Position numbers and translations under genes: made by a program. The notes under the pieces are model-generated. The model was not told where the DNA came from. It saw only the letters and a list, made by a program, of their open reading frames with translations, and ran no database searches. DNA of 64,000 nucleotides from Clostridium tagluense (GTDB lineage Bacteria; Bacillota; Clostridia; Clostridiales; Clostridiaceae): positions 143,631-207,630 of the forward strand of contig NZ_BHYK01000004.1 of the NCBI RefSeq assembly GCF_003865095.1, in the 5' to 3' direction. Shown one piece after another: positions 1 to 8,107 of this stretch; position 1 is the stretch's first letter, and each line of letters starts with the position of its first letter.

Positions 1-488
1 TCTTCATTTTCCATAGTTAGCTTTACTTCTTCTACAGAAGGTAATTGGGCTAATGACGCAGCTATGCTTTGTAGGCAACTTTTTTCTTTTGCAACTGACA
101 TCTTTATTTTAGCTTCTTTGCTCAAATTAACATAAGCAATACTATCTTTAATAGAAAAACTTAATAATCTAGTTTCTTTAGGAAGTATTGGTTTTAACTC
201 ACTTTTTCCAGTTGGTCCTTTTATAAGTTCTTGCATAATAGTTTCCCCAATAAGCTCTTCTTTATTAATAATTCTCTCATCCTTAACTACTTGTACATTA
301 GAATCATCTTTAGTACCATCAAAATAAATACCAAATTGGATAGAAGCATCTTTTTCTAGAGGAAGTTTTAGATTTTCGATTTTTTCCTTATTTGTTACAC
401 TTTTTTTATCTTTTTTTTCACACCCAAAAAATGCCACTGTTGAAATAACAAGTAATGAACATAATACTATTTTTATCACCTTTTTCAT
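1..488 (-). CDS. GerMN-domain lipoprotein (3' end cut by window)
   Basis: The visible 162 codons begin at an ATG at 488 preceded by a good ribosome site (AAAGGAGAG). They encode a hydrophobic signal segment (about residues 4-20) ending in FFGCEKK, so Cys23 is a likely lipidation site although the lipobox is not a perfect match. After a Lys/Asp-rich linker comes a GerMN-type domain: the stretch around residues 83-120 has the family pattern of a 'QELIKGP' helix followed by 'ILPKETRLLSFSIKDS' and 'AYVNLSKE'. The domain is known from the germination and sporulation protein GerM and from LpqB-like lipoproteins, which act outside the membrane in spore or cell-wall processes. The C-terminus runs off the window. 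It lies downstream of the walJ-like gene, with a foldable element between them. The exact role is inferred only. Confidence 0.8.
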   Translation of the reverse strand, partial: MKKVIKIVLCSLLVISTVAFFGCEKKDKKSVTNKEKIENLKLPLEKDASIQFGIYFDGTKDDSNVQVVKDERIINKEELIGETIMQELIKGPTGKSELKPILPKETRLLSFSIKDSIAYVNLSKEAKIKMSVAKEKSCLQSIAASLAQLPSVEEVKLTMENE

Positions 489-530
489 ACTAGATCTCTC
501 CTTTAAATCATCATCTTCGCTACTGCAATA

Positions 531-682
531 TTAACGACTTCAGAAGGATATCTACCCCTTTGTAAATCTATGGAGTAGATAACAATTCTCAATTGTTACC
601 CTCCCACTGAAGTTTTTTCTTTGTTATAGTATGGGAAACCAACTTATAGAAGCAAGCGAATTTCCTTCTGAAATGTCGTTAA
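531..682. other. Foldable element with long terminal inverted repeat
   Basis: The ends are TTAACGACTTCAGAAGGA (531-548) and its near-exact reverse complement (663-682), which has a 2-base insertion. On the minus strand this gives a terminal helix of about 16 pairs. Inside, the minus strand can also form TAACAATT-gag-AATTGTTA and CTACTCC...GGGGTAG hairpins, so a branched RNA is plausible. The element overlaps the stop codon of the walJ-like gene and lies in the leader of the GerMN gene. It could be a structured RNA or leader, or a small inverted-repeat insertion. I do not recognise a named RNA family. Confidence 0.5.
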
Positions 683-1464
683 AAATCAATTACATCACTT
701 GGCATGTCCCTTCTAGCTAGATCTAAAAAAATGTCCTTCCCTATTTCAATACTATTATCTTTAAGTATATTAACCACTGTTTGGTATGCTAAATCAGGAA
801 AATTATTTGTTTTACTCAAATGTCCTAGAATAATACGTTTTTGTTTATCATTCATTATTTCTACTATAGCATTTCCACATGCATCATTGGATAAATGACC
901 TACATCACTTAATATCCTTCTTTTCAATGGGTATGGATAAGGTCCAAACTTTACCATTTCCACATCATGATTACTCTCCAGTAGAATTACATCTGCATCT
1001 TTTATTATATTCTTTACTACCTCAGAAAAGTAGCCTAAATCCGTAGCTATGCACGCTTTCTTTTTTCCAGTATAAAAAGCATACCCTATGGGATCTACAG
1101 CATCATGTGATATTTTATAATTTACTATATGCATATCCTTTATGTCCACAGAATTGTTATTAATAATTCTTATATTATGTTCTTTTACATTGCCTATTTT
1201 GCTTTCCATAGCTTTCCAGGTATTCTCATTGGCATATATTGGTGTATCATATCTTCTAGAAATAATTCCAGCACCTTTTATATGGTCAGAATGCTCATGA
1301 GTAATAAAAATACCATCAATCTCGCTAGGGTTTTGATTAATATGTTTAAGAGCACTTTCAATGCTTTTTCCAGGCATACCAACATCCACTAAAATCTTTG
1401 TATTTTCTGACGCTACAAATACGCTATTTCCACTGCTTCCACTATATAATGGACAAAATATCAT
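679..1464 (-). CDS. walJ: WalJ/YycJ-type MBL-fold hydrolase
   Basis: A 261-residue metallo-beta-lactamase-fold protein. The zinc-binding motif HEHSDH is at residues 56-61, and further ligands appear as 'GHLSNDA' (about residue 190) and 'GHLSKTNN' (about 218). Length and the N-terminal 'YSGSSGNSVFV' are typical of the WalJ/YycJ family, cytoplasmic hydrolases related to Ser-Gly-Ser-Ser-Gly-N proteins. In Bacillus the gene sits in the WalRK cell-wall operon; here no walRK is present and murA lies 17 bases upstream, so a cell-envelope link is kept. The ATG has the ribosome site 'AAAGGAGACA'. The substrate is not known for the family with certainty. Confidence 0.88.
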   Translation of the reverse strand: MIFCPLYSGSSGNSVFVASENTKILVDVGMPGKSIESALKHINQNPSEIDGIFITHEHSDHIKGAGIISRRYDTPIYANENTWKAMESKIGNVKEHNIRIINNNSVDIKDMHIVNYKISHDAVDPIGYAFYTGKKKACIATDLGYFSEVVKNIIKDADVILLESNHDVEMVKFGPYPYPLKRRILSDVGHLSNDACGNAIVEIMNDKQKRIILGHLSKTNNFPDLAYQTVVNILKDNSIEIGKDIFLDLARRDMPSDVIDF

Positions 1465-1481
1465 AATTGTCTCCTTTAATT

Positions 1482-2738
1482 TTAAATTGTAACTCTAGTT
1501 ATATCTGCCCCTATACTCCTGAATTTTTCTTCAATATTTGGATATCCTCTATCAATATGCTCTATTCCTAAAATTTCTGTAGTACCTTCTGCTATAAGGC
1601 CTGCTATAACTAGTGCTGCTCCAGCTCTTAAATCCGATGCTGTTACAACTGTTCCTATAAGTTTATCTACACCATCTACTGTAGCTACACTTCCTTCAAC
1701 TTTTATGGAAGCCCCCATCTTTTTTAATTCGTCCACATGTTTAAATCTAGCTTCCCAGATACTTTCATTTATTATGCTTCTGCCCTCTGAAATGCATAAT
1801 AATGTATTCATTGGTTGTTGCACATCCGTTGGAAATCCTGGATATGGAAGCGTCTTAATATTTACAGCCTTGAGCCTTCCTTTTGCTTTAACTGTAACAC
1901 TGTCTCCACCTTCATGTACCTCTGCTCCCATTTCCATGAGCTTTGCAGAAATTGATTCAAGATGCTTTGGGATAACATTATTTATAGTTACTTCACCACC
2001 ACAAGCAGCGGCTGCTATCATAAAGGTTCCCGCTTCAATCTGATCTGGAATTACACTATATGTACATCCTGTTAATTCTTTTACACCTATAATTCTTATA
2101 ACATCTGTACCTGCACCTTTAATACTCGCTCCCATAGAATTTAAAAAGTTAGCTACGTCAACCACATGCGGTTCTTTTGCAGAATTTTCTAAAATAGTTG
2201 TACCTTCTGCAAGAGTTGCTGCAGTCATTACATTTATTGTTGCACCTACACTAACAACGTCAAAATAAATGCTAGTTCCAATTAGTCTATCAGCCTCAAC
2301 CTTTACCGCACCACTCTCAATAGTTACAGTTGCTCCAAGTGCCTCAAACCCTTTTATATGTTGATCTATAGGTCTTACTCCTATAGGGCAACCCCCTGGA
2401 AGGTCTACTTTAGCCTTTTTAAACCTAGCTAAAAGTGCACCAATCAAATAATAGGATGCTCTCATTTTTCTTACATCTTCTGTATTCGCATCCATGCTAA
2501 TTATATTTGTACTATCTATAGAAACTGAATTATTTTCTCTTTTAATTTCACAACCTAAATCCTCTAATATTCTTTCAATACAATTTACATCTTCTATATC
2601 AGGAATATTTTCAATTATACATTTACCCTTACTTGCGATTATAGCTACTGGTAGAATCGCTACCGCTGCATTTTTCGCACCGCTTATTTCTACTTGACCA
2701 AGGATAGGTCGACCACCTTTAATTACCAATTTTTCCAT
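1482..2738 (-). CDS. murA: UDP-N-acetylglucosamine 1-carboxyvinyltransferase MurA
   Basis: A full-length (418 residues) EPSP-synthase-fold enzyme. MurA transfers enolpyruvate from PEP to UDP-GlcNAc, the first committed step of peptidoglycan synthesis in the cytoplasm. The conserved Lys22-Asn23 pair ('ISGAKNA') and the catalytic loop Cys117 in 'GGCPIGVRP' are both present. The Cys is the residue fosfomycin alkylates, so the enzyme should be fosfomycin-sensitive in principle. The gene is followed after 17 bases by the walJ-like gene and probably shares its transcript. Clostridia often have two MurA copies; which paralogue this is cannot be decided here. Confidence 0.96.
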   Translation of the reverse strand: MEKLVIKGGRPILGQVEISGAKNAAVAILPVAIIASKGKCIIENIPDIEDVNCIERILEDLGCEIKRENNSVSIDSTNIISMDANTEDVRKMRASYYLIGALLARFKKAKVDLPGGCPIGVRPIDQHIKGFEALGATVTIESGAVKVEADRLIGTSIYFDVVSVGATINVMTAATLAEGTTILENSAKEPHVVDVANFLNSMGASIKGAGTDVIRIIGVKELTGCTYSVIPDQIEAGTFMIAAAACGGEVTINNVIPKHLESISAKLMEMGAEVHEGGDSVTVKAKGRLKAVNIKTLPYPGFPTDVQQPMNTLLCISEGRSIINESIWEARFKHVDELKKMGASIKVEGSVATVDGVDKLIGTVVTASDLRAGAALVIAGLIAEGTTEILGIEHIDRGYPNIEEKFRSIGADITRVTI

Positions 2739-3047
2739 ATTCGTATCATCCTCACTATACTTTATATATTAATTTACTTTTTAATTTACTTTTATTTTTA
2801 TATATACACGCCATTATAGCATATCTAAATTATATTCTAACATTTATTTTGAAAATGTAAAATGGTATTCTTTCGTTTAATTACATTTTACAAGAAAAGT
2901 CTCCTTTTTAAGTGGTTAATATTACAGTTTCGAAGAAGCTGAACCGCTATGCAAGTGATGATTTAATGCGCAATCTATTAAAATAGATATAGTTTCTTCA
3001 TAATAATATAAAAATCACCCGCTAAAATGCGGGTGATTTTTATATTA
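2739..3047. other. Intergenic region upstream of murA
   Basis: AT-rich gap between the start of murA and the end of the DUF1540 gene. It holds an inverted repeat TGTAAAATG (2856-2864) / CATTTTACA (2884-2892), a small hairpin around 2972-2991 (ATCTAT/ATAGAT) and the terminator hairpin listed separately. Presumably it contains the murA promoter; I could not pick a convincing one. No gene seen. Confidence 0.4.
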
Positions 3048-3050
3048 TTA
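3001..3050. terminator. Rho-independent terminator of the DUF1540 gene
   Basis: Near-perfect inverted repeat whose GC core is CACCCGC-taaaat-GCGGGTG, flanked by A- and T-rich arms so that it works on either strand. It abuts the stop codon of the minus-strand DUF1540 gene. Confidence 0.85.
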
Positions 3051-3206
3051 TGATGTTTTAAAACTTCCGCAGTCTGTACATTCTTGTGTTTTAGCAACAC
3101 TTTCATGTTTTATAACTTCGATTTTGTTTAAAGTACAATAATCATCATGTTTACAATGAAATTTACACTCATCTACTGTACATCCTATGCTATTATTATG
3201 CTCCAT
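3048..3206 (-). CDS. DUF1540-domain small protein
   Basis: A 52-residue Cys-rich protein read from ATG 3206, with a strong ribosome site (AAGGAGG) 9 bases upstream. The pattern CTVDECKFH...C...I.V......T.ECTDCGSF matches the DUF1540 family: short proteins with a conserved C-x4-C-x3-C-x5-C arrangement followed by a C-terminal 'T.C..F' block. Such proteins are abundant in clostridia, and a metal-binding role is plausible from the cysteines, but the function is unknown. It is monocistronic, ending in a strong terminator. Confidence 0.85.
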   Translation of the reverse strand: MEHNNSIGCTVDECKFHCKHDDYCTLNKIEVIKHESVAKTQECTDCGSFKTS

Positions 3207-3398
3207 ATTAAAAGCACCTCCTTATAATTAATTACAAAACTATTATTAGCATAATTAAAATTAATTATGCTAATAAAATGTGTATACATAAATTTACATA
3301 TAAAATACAAAACTAAAAAAATATGTTATAATTAGTTTGTAATTTAATCAAAATAACCTTAACCAATCTTGGTTATTAATTTAATTCGGAGGAAAAAT

Positions 3399-3947
3399 AT
3401 GAGATACTTTTTAGTTGCTTTATTTGATGATGGATCTAATGCTACAATTCAAAATATCCAAAGAGATATTTGTAGAAAATATAAACTATATAAAAGTTCA
3501 CCTAATCTTTATATATCAATATGTACTATAACGAATCCTGATTTAGAAAAATTAGATGTAGTCGTTTCTAAAATTATGGTTCCTTATAAAAAATTCAAAG
3601 TTAACATAAATAATAGTATTAGTTTAACTGAAAATCTTACCCAAGTTAATCTTAAAGTTGAAGATAAAGGATATATTTATCGTTTAGCTAGAAGTATTAC
3701 AGATACTTTAGATTTACATGGTTTTAACGTTAAGAGTGAGAATGATAATATCGATTTACGCATTCCGCTAGCTAATGCCAATCATATAATTAAAAAATCA
3801 AATAGCACAGGAACAATTACTATTGATACTAATTTAGATCAAGATGCTTTTTTTAAATTTGCAAAGGTTTGTCGACTTGAATTATGGAAACAGGTTAGTA
3901 ATAAAAAAGAAATAGTAGTTAAAACTTATGATTTAAGAGAGTACTAA
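3399..3947 (+). CDS. 2H-phosphoesterase-like protein, catalytic motifs lost
   Basis: A 182-residue protein; the ATG at 3399 is chosen because TTCGGAGGAAAAAT lies just before it. It is a clear paralogue of the next gene: both begin 'M.Y.LVALFD', keep 'ITNP.L..LD', 'VNL....KG.IY.L' and 'GFNV', and end 'ELWK...NKE.VVK.Y'. The 2H (2'-5' RNA ligase/CPDase-like) fold uses two H-x-T/S motifs. Here the equivalent positions are Y38-I-S40 and R121-I-P123, so both catalytic histidines are gone. The fold is inferred from the paralogue. A regulatory or RNA-binding role is possible. It is first of a three-gene operon, 37 bases ahead of the intact copy. Confidence 0.75.
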   Translation: MRYFLVALFDDGSNATIQNIQRDICRKYKLYKSSPNLYISICTITNPDLEKLDVVVSKIMVPYKKFKVNINNSISLTENLTQVNLKVEDKGYIYRLARSITDTLDLHGFNVKSENDNIDLRIPLANANHIIKKSNSTGTITIDTNLDQDAFFKFAKVCRLELWKQVSNKKEIVVKTYDLREY

Positions 3948-3984
3948 AAACATAAGTTATGTTTTAATTTTGAGGGTGATAAAA

Positions 3985-4533
3985 ATGATTTACTACTTGG
4001 TTGCTTTATTTGACAGCGTTTCTTATAAATATGTAGAATTACTGCAAAAGACACTTTGTGAGAAGTATAACCTGTATAGATCTGAAACAGACCTGCCCAT
4101 GCTTCATATAACTCTAGAAGTAATCACAAATCCCAACCTTTGTGATTTGGATATTTCTTTGAAAAATATTCTTACAAATTATACTAAGTTCCAAGTTGAA
4201 TTAAATGGTGTAATATGTTTTGACTCTCCATTTAAATCTGTAAACTTAAATATTAATAATAAAGGCACTATATATGAATTATCTAAACACGTGAATTCTG
4301 TTTTAAATTCACAGGGATTTAATGTTCGCGAACAAATTGAAAATTGGAATTTACATATTTCACTAGCTAACACAACCTTTGCTGATAGAGAGTGGTCCAA
4401 TAGTGAATACTTATCTGCTTGTAAATTAGCTAAGGATGAAGAATTCTTAAAAACTATTACGATCCACTCTGTAGAGCTTTGGAAGCCTATAAATGATAAT
4501 AAAGAGATGGTGGTTAAAAAATACACTCTATAA
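3985..4533 (+). CDS. 2H phosphoesterase superfamily protein (2'-5' RNA ligase-like)
   Basis: A 182-residue cytoplasmic protein, start ATG 3985 with GAGGGTGAT upstream. Two copies of the 2H signature are present: H41-I-T43 ('MLHITLE') and H124-I-S126 ('NLHISLA'), about 80 residues apart, the arrangement seen in the LigT/YjcG/CPDase superfamily. Members hydrolyse or form 2',5'- or cyclic phosphodiester bonds in RNA or nucleotides. The substrate cannot be read from sequence. It follows a catalytically dead paralogue and precedes an all-alpha dUTPase by 33 bases, which suggests nucleotide or RNA repair or housecleaning. Confidence 0.8.
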   Translation: MIYYLVALFDSVSYKYVELLQKTLCEKYNLYRSETDLPMLHITLEVITNPNLCDLDISLKNILTNYTKFQVELNGVICFDSPFKSVNLNINNKGTIYELSKHVNSVLNSQGFNVREQIENWNLHISLANTTFADREWSNSEYLSACKLAKDEEFLKTITIHSVELWKPINDNKEMVVKKYTL

Positions 4534-4566
4534 CATATATAATTTAGAAAAAAGGCGGTTTAAAAC

Positions 4567-5052
4567 ATGAACTTACAGAGATTATTTCAAATGCAAGATA
4601 CTTTAGATAAAAGAATTGAGTCAGAACATAACCTGTGTGGAATACCCTTGCTTAGAAAAAAAATACTATCCCTTCAAGTAGAACTAGGGGAACTAGCAAA
4701 TGAAACACGTTGTTTTAAATTTTGGAGTACAAAAGCTCCTTCAAGTAATGATGTAATTCTTGAGGAGTATGTTGACTGCTTACATTTTATTTTAAGCATT
4801 GGACTAGAAAATAAATTTCAAGGTATTACTTTAAACACTAACCATATTACATGTGAATTATCTGAGCAGTTTTTAAGCTTATATATAAATATTTCAGATT
4901 TTATAACTTGTTCTTCATTGCATAACTATTTAAATATTTTTCAGGATTTTTTAAGTTTAGGTGAAAATTTAGGTTTTTCTAAGGAAGATATCGAAAATGC
5001 ATATTTACATAAAAACAACATCAATCATGAAAGACAGGATAACGGATATTAA
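4567..5052 (+). CDS. Dimeric all-alpha dUTP diphosphatase (dUTPase_2 family)
   Basis: A 161-residue all-alpha NTP pyrophosphatase. The metal-binding helices are recognisable: E39-L-G-E42 ('LQVELGELANE') followed by the aromatic 'CFKFW' and then E67-Y-V-D70 ('LEEYVDCLHF'). This is the ExxE...ExxD layout of MazG/dimeric dUTPases (PF08761). The predicted reaction is dUTP to dUMP + PPi, keeping uracil out of DNA. It has a ribosome site (AAAAAAGGCGG) and is third in the operon with the two 2H proteins. A strong hairpin overlapping its stop codon ends the operon. Confidence 0.85.
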   Translation: MNLQRLFQMQDTLDKRIESEHNLCGIPLLRKKILSLQVELGELANETRCFKFWSTKAPSSNDVILEEYVDCLHFILSIGLENKFQGITLNTNHITCELSEQFLSLYINISDFITCSSLHNYLNIFQDFLSLGENLGFSKEDIENAYLHKNNINHERQDNGY

Positions 5053-5065
5053 ATCCTGTCTTTTT
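5031..5065 (+). terminator. Terminator of the 2H-dUTPase operon
   Basis: AAGACAGGAT (5031-5040) pairs with ATCCTGTCTT (5053-5062), followed by a T run. The left arm lies within the last codons of the dUTPase gene. Confidence 0.85.
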
Positions 5066-5139
5066 AAACTCCTATAATTATATTCTTTTAATATTACAAT
5101 ACATTCTGGGCAAACTAACCTAGAGGAGTGTGATTGTAA

Positions 5140-5568
5140 TTGGGATTAATTTTTTCTGTCATTGCTGGTGTTTGTATGAGTCTTCAAGGTGTTTTTAATA
5201 CAAGGTTAAGTGAAAAAATTGGACTTTGGGAAACTAATGTTTTCGTTCAAGGCACTGCTTTAATTGTCACCTTAATAATACTCCTTGTAGCTGGTAATGG
5301 TAATTTAAAAGCCATAAAAGATGTAAATAAATTATATTTACTAGGCGGACTGCTAGGTGCTATAATTATTTTTTCTGTTATGCAAGGTATAACAAAGCTT
5401 GGCCCCACCTATTCCATTGCAACTATATTAGTTGCTCAACTTCTTGCAGCTGGTATAATTGATAGCTTTGGAATGTTTGGCGCAGAGCAAATAAAATTCA
5501 CTCTATCCAAGTTTATAGGAATTGGCATAATGATTGTAGGTATAACAATATTTAAATGGAAAGGGTAA
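5140..5568 (+). CDS. DMT-superfamily transporter, DUF606/YdcZ type
   Basis: A 142-residue, very hydrophobic protein with about five membrane helices. The N-terminal 'GLIFSVIAGVCMSLQGVFNTRLSE' block and the later 'YLLGGLLGAIIIF' segment are typical of the DUF606 (YdcZ) branch of the drug/metabolite transporter superfamily, small proteins thought to act as dimers. The start is a TTG at 5140 with GAGGAGTG upstream. It is probably monocistronic. The substrate is unknown. Confidence 0.82.
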   Translation: MGLIFSVIAGVCMSLQGVFNTRLSEKIGLWETNVFVQGTALIVTLIILLVAGNGNLKAIKDVNKLYLLGGLLGAIIIFSVMQGITKLGPTYSIATILVAQLLAAGIIDSFGMFGAEQIKFTLSKFIGIGIMIVGITIFKWKG

Positions 5569-5696
5569 AAGCTCTTTCTATTTTTTATCTTACCTATTGA
5601 AATTAACTATAAATACCCTCATAATTATAAATGAATTGCAATAATATTAATTTTTAAATATAACTACTACATATTCAATATACAAGGAGGATACTT

Positions 5697-6602
5697 ATGG
5701 ATTTCAAACAGATTGAAGCCTTCATTAATGTAGCAAAGTTTAAAAGTTTCTCTAAAGCGGCTAGTACAATTTTTTTATCTCAACCTACAATAAGTTCTCA
5801 TATAGCTAGCTTAGAAAGAGAATTAAATGTCCAACTTTTTGACAGAACCTCTAAAGAAGTATATTTAACACCTGCGGGCCATTCTTTTTTAGAATATGCA
5901 ATAAATATAATAAATATTCGAAATAATGCGGTTTCTAATCTTTCTAATTTTAATACCACAATATCCGGGAGATTAAATTTATATGCTAGTACCACGCCCT
6001 GTAACTCATTGGTGCCAGGACTTATAAAAAAATTTAGTAAGTCCTACCCTGATGTTCGTTTTAATATTACAGAAGAAAGCTCTGGAAATATAATTAAGGA
6101 TATTTTAGATCTTCAATGTGAAATTGCTATAATTGGAACTGCAGTTAAAAATGAAAAAATAAAAAGTTACAAGCTCATGGAAGATGACCTTGTTCTAATA
6201 TCTAGTACTGAACTTAATGTACCTGATGAAATAACTTTAAAGGACTTGCTTAAATATAAATTTATAATTAGAGAGAAAAATTCAGCAACTAGGACTACTC
6301 TTGATACAGCTCTTGAATCAAAAGGTCTTAATCCTAATTTATTAAATGTATTTTGTGAAGTGAATACTTTGGACAACCTTCTTCAATTTGTAAAACTAGG
6401 AACGGGTGTATCAATCATTTCAGAAAAAATTTCTTTTGATTATATTGATAAGAGCAATATAAAGATAAGTAAAATTAAAGATTTACTCCTAAAAAGAAAT
6501 CTATATTTAATTGTTAATTCAAAACGAACCTTAACTCCTATTGCTAATGCTTTCTTTAACATGTGTAGTGAGATGTTTTCGCTGATAGAATATGAAGGTT
6601 AA
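5697..6602 (+). CDS. LysR-family transcriptional regulator
   Basis: 301 residues with the LysR architecture: a winged-helix DNA-binding domain at residues 1-60 ('FSKAASTIFLSQPTISSHIASLE') and a periplasmic-binding-protein-like effector domain from about residue 88. The ATG has AAGGAGG 7 bases upstream. The sequence style is close to the clostridial CysL/selenium-linked LysR group, but the effector cannot be named. It follows the DUF606 transporter on the same strand and may control it, although LysR targets are more often divergent. It ends with a 19-bp-stem terminator. Confidence 0.92.
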   Translation: MDFKQIEAFINVAKFKSFSKAASTIFLSQPTISSHIASLERELNVQLFDRTSKEVYLTPAGHSFLEYAINIINIRNNAVSNLSNFNTTISGRLNLYASTTPCNSLVPGLIKKFSKSYPDVRFNITEESSGNIIKDILDLQCEIAIIGTAVKNEKIKSYKLMEDDLVLISSTELNVPDEITLKDLLKYKFIIREKNSATRTTLDTALESKGLNPNLLNVFCEVNTLDNLLQFVKLGTGVSIISEKISFDYIDKSNIKISKIKDLLLKRNLYLIVNSKRTLTPIANAFFNMCSEMFSLIEYEG

Positions 6603-6648
6603 AAAGTATATATTACTAATTTTATTTAGTAATATATACTTTTTTTTA
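6601..6648 (+). terminator. Terminator of the LysR gene
   Basis: A 19-bp stem (6601-6619 with 6626-6644) followed by a T run, beginning inside the stop codon region. Its stem sequence AAAAAGTATATATTAC recurs in the hairpin between acpP and fabK at 41587-41640. Confidence 0.85.
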
Positions 6649-6656
6649 TTAACATA

Positions 6657-6685
6657 TTTTCATAATTTACATATACTATTATAAT
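6657..6685 (+). promoter_or_regulatory. Putative sigma-A promoter of the subtilase gene
   Basis: TTTTCA (6657-6662), a 17-base spacer and TATAAT (6680-6685), leaving a leader of about 18 bases before the ribosome site and ATG at 6710. Confidence 0.5.
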
Positions 6686-6709
6686 GTAACAATATCTTAG
6701 GAGGCATAC

Positions 6710-7903
6710 ATGTTTTCCCTTAAACATAAATTAGACCCTACCTTAAATCATGCTTTGCTTAGTAACCTATATGAAAACTATAGGGTAATAATATACTGCA
6801 AGTCCCTTGAAATTAAAACCATGGATAAAATTAAATCATTAAAATGCGATATTCTACGTCATATTCCCAGTGTAAACTGCATTTGCGCTATATTAACCCC
6901 CAGTGCTATAGACAGATTATTAGAATATCCACAAATAGTATATATAACTTTAGATTCCTATGCACATTTGTGTGGCAATAGCATACTCTCATCTAATGGT
7001 GTATCCTTTCAATCAAACTATGACTTAACTGGCAAGGGTATTGGCGTTGGAATAATTGATAGTGGTGTCTATCCACATGGTGATTTATTAAATCCTAGCA
7101 ATAGTATTAAAAAATTTGTGGATTTTGTTAATAATTTAAATTATCCTTATGATGACAATGGTCACGGCACCTTTATGAGTGGATTAATTTGTGGTAGTGG
7201 TTCTGGGTCAAAGGGTATGTACAAAGGTGTGGCAAAAAATAGCCACATATATATGATTAAGGCCTTTGATAAACTAGGAAAGGGATTTATATCTGATATT
7301 TTATTTTCATTAGAAGCTCTAATTAATGAGAGCTGTGACTTCAATATTAAAATTATTTGCCTCCCCTTTGAAACCCTTGAGACTGATGAATTTGTACTTT
7401 CACTGTTTTCAAAACTTTTTGACCTTGCAATATCAAAGGGCCTTGTCGTAATTGTTCCTAGTGGAAGTAATAAAAGTATTAAAAGTTCAATACGAGGTAT
7501 AGCAACCCTTAGTAATTGTATAACTGTAGGCGGGTATGATAGCACTTTCAGTCCAAAAATATATGAATACTCTTCCTGTGGACCTTTTAAAAAACAAGAT
7601 AAACCAAATTTGATTTCTGCCTGTGTTGATATTTGTTCCTTAATTTCAGACACAAAATTCATCTCTGAAAAGAATGGTGTGAAGCTCTATCCTCCTCATA
7701 TTACTAATTTATATACAACCTATACAGGAACTTCCTGCGGAGCTGCTTTTATAAGTGGTATATGCGCTCTCCTCTATGAAAACAATAAAAATTTACGCTT
7801 TAAAGATATATTGGCATTACTAAAAGCATCTTCAAACTTATTAAATTTTCCGAAATATATGCAAGGGTCAGGAATTATAAATTTAGAGAAACTATTACCT
7901 TAA
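6710..7903 (+). CDS. S8-family subtilisin-like serine protease, no signal peptide
   Basis: 397 residues. The catalytic triad is readable: Asp117 ('GIIDSGV'), His152 ('NGHGTFMSG') and Ser342 ('GTSCGAAFISG'). Residues about 20-80 look like an I9-type inhibitory prodomain. There is no signal peptide or membrane anchor, so the enzyme is probably cytoplasmic or released at lysis or in spores. At the position where subtilases carry the oxyanion-hole Asn ('AAGN'), this protein reads 'VPSGSNKS', so the Asn is shifted by one or replaced by Ser. The ribosome site is AGGAGGC. It is monocistronic with its own promoter. Confidence 0.88.
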   Translation: MFSLKHKLDPTLNHALLSNLYENYRVIIYCKSLEIKTMDKIKSLKCDILRHIPSVNCICAILTPSAIDRLLEYPQIVYITLDSYAHLCGNSILSSNGVSFQSNYDLTGKGIGVGIIDSGVYPHGDLLNPSNSIKKFVDFVNNLNYPYDDNGHGTFMSGLICGSGSGSKGMYKGVAKNSHIYMIKAFDKLGKGFISDILFSLEALINESCDFNIKIICLPFETLETDEFVLSLFSKLFDLAISKGLVVIVPSGSNKSIKSSIRGIATLSNCITVGGYDSTFSPKIYEYSSCGPFKKQDKPNLISACVDICSLISDTKFISEKNGVKLYPPHITNLYTTYTGTSCGAAFISGICALLYENNKNLRFKDILALLKASSNLLNFPKYMQGSGIINLEKLLP

Positions 7904-7988
7904 AAGTAATATATTAATATATTTTAAACATTAGCTAATAATATATACAGTCTAATTTATTAGGTGTATAATTAAGATATTCTTTAAC

Positions 7989-8018
7989 ATTGATAATTAA
8001 TTAAAAATTATTATCAAT
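7989..8018. promoter_or_regulatory. Inverted repeat with Fur-like half-sites upstream of ferritin
   Basis: TGATAAT (7991-7997) and ATTATCA (8010-8016) are the two arms of a Fur box but are separated by 12 bases rather than 1, inside a longer imperfect repeat ATTGATAAT...ATTATCAAT. An iron-responsive operator for the ferritin gene is plausible. The spacing is atypical, so this is tentative. Confidence 0.35.
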
Positions 8019-8107
8019 ACTCAGACAATATTATATACTATTATGAATTTACGTTTTCAAGGGCATAATTATTGTTTTGTGCCCAAAGGAGCACGAGGAG
8101 GATTATT

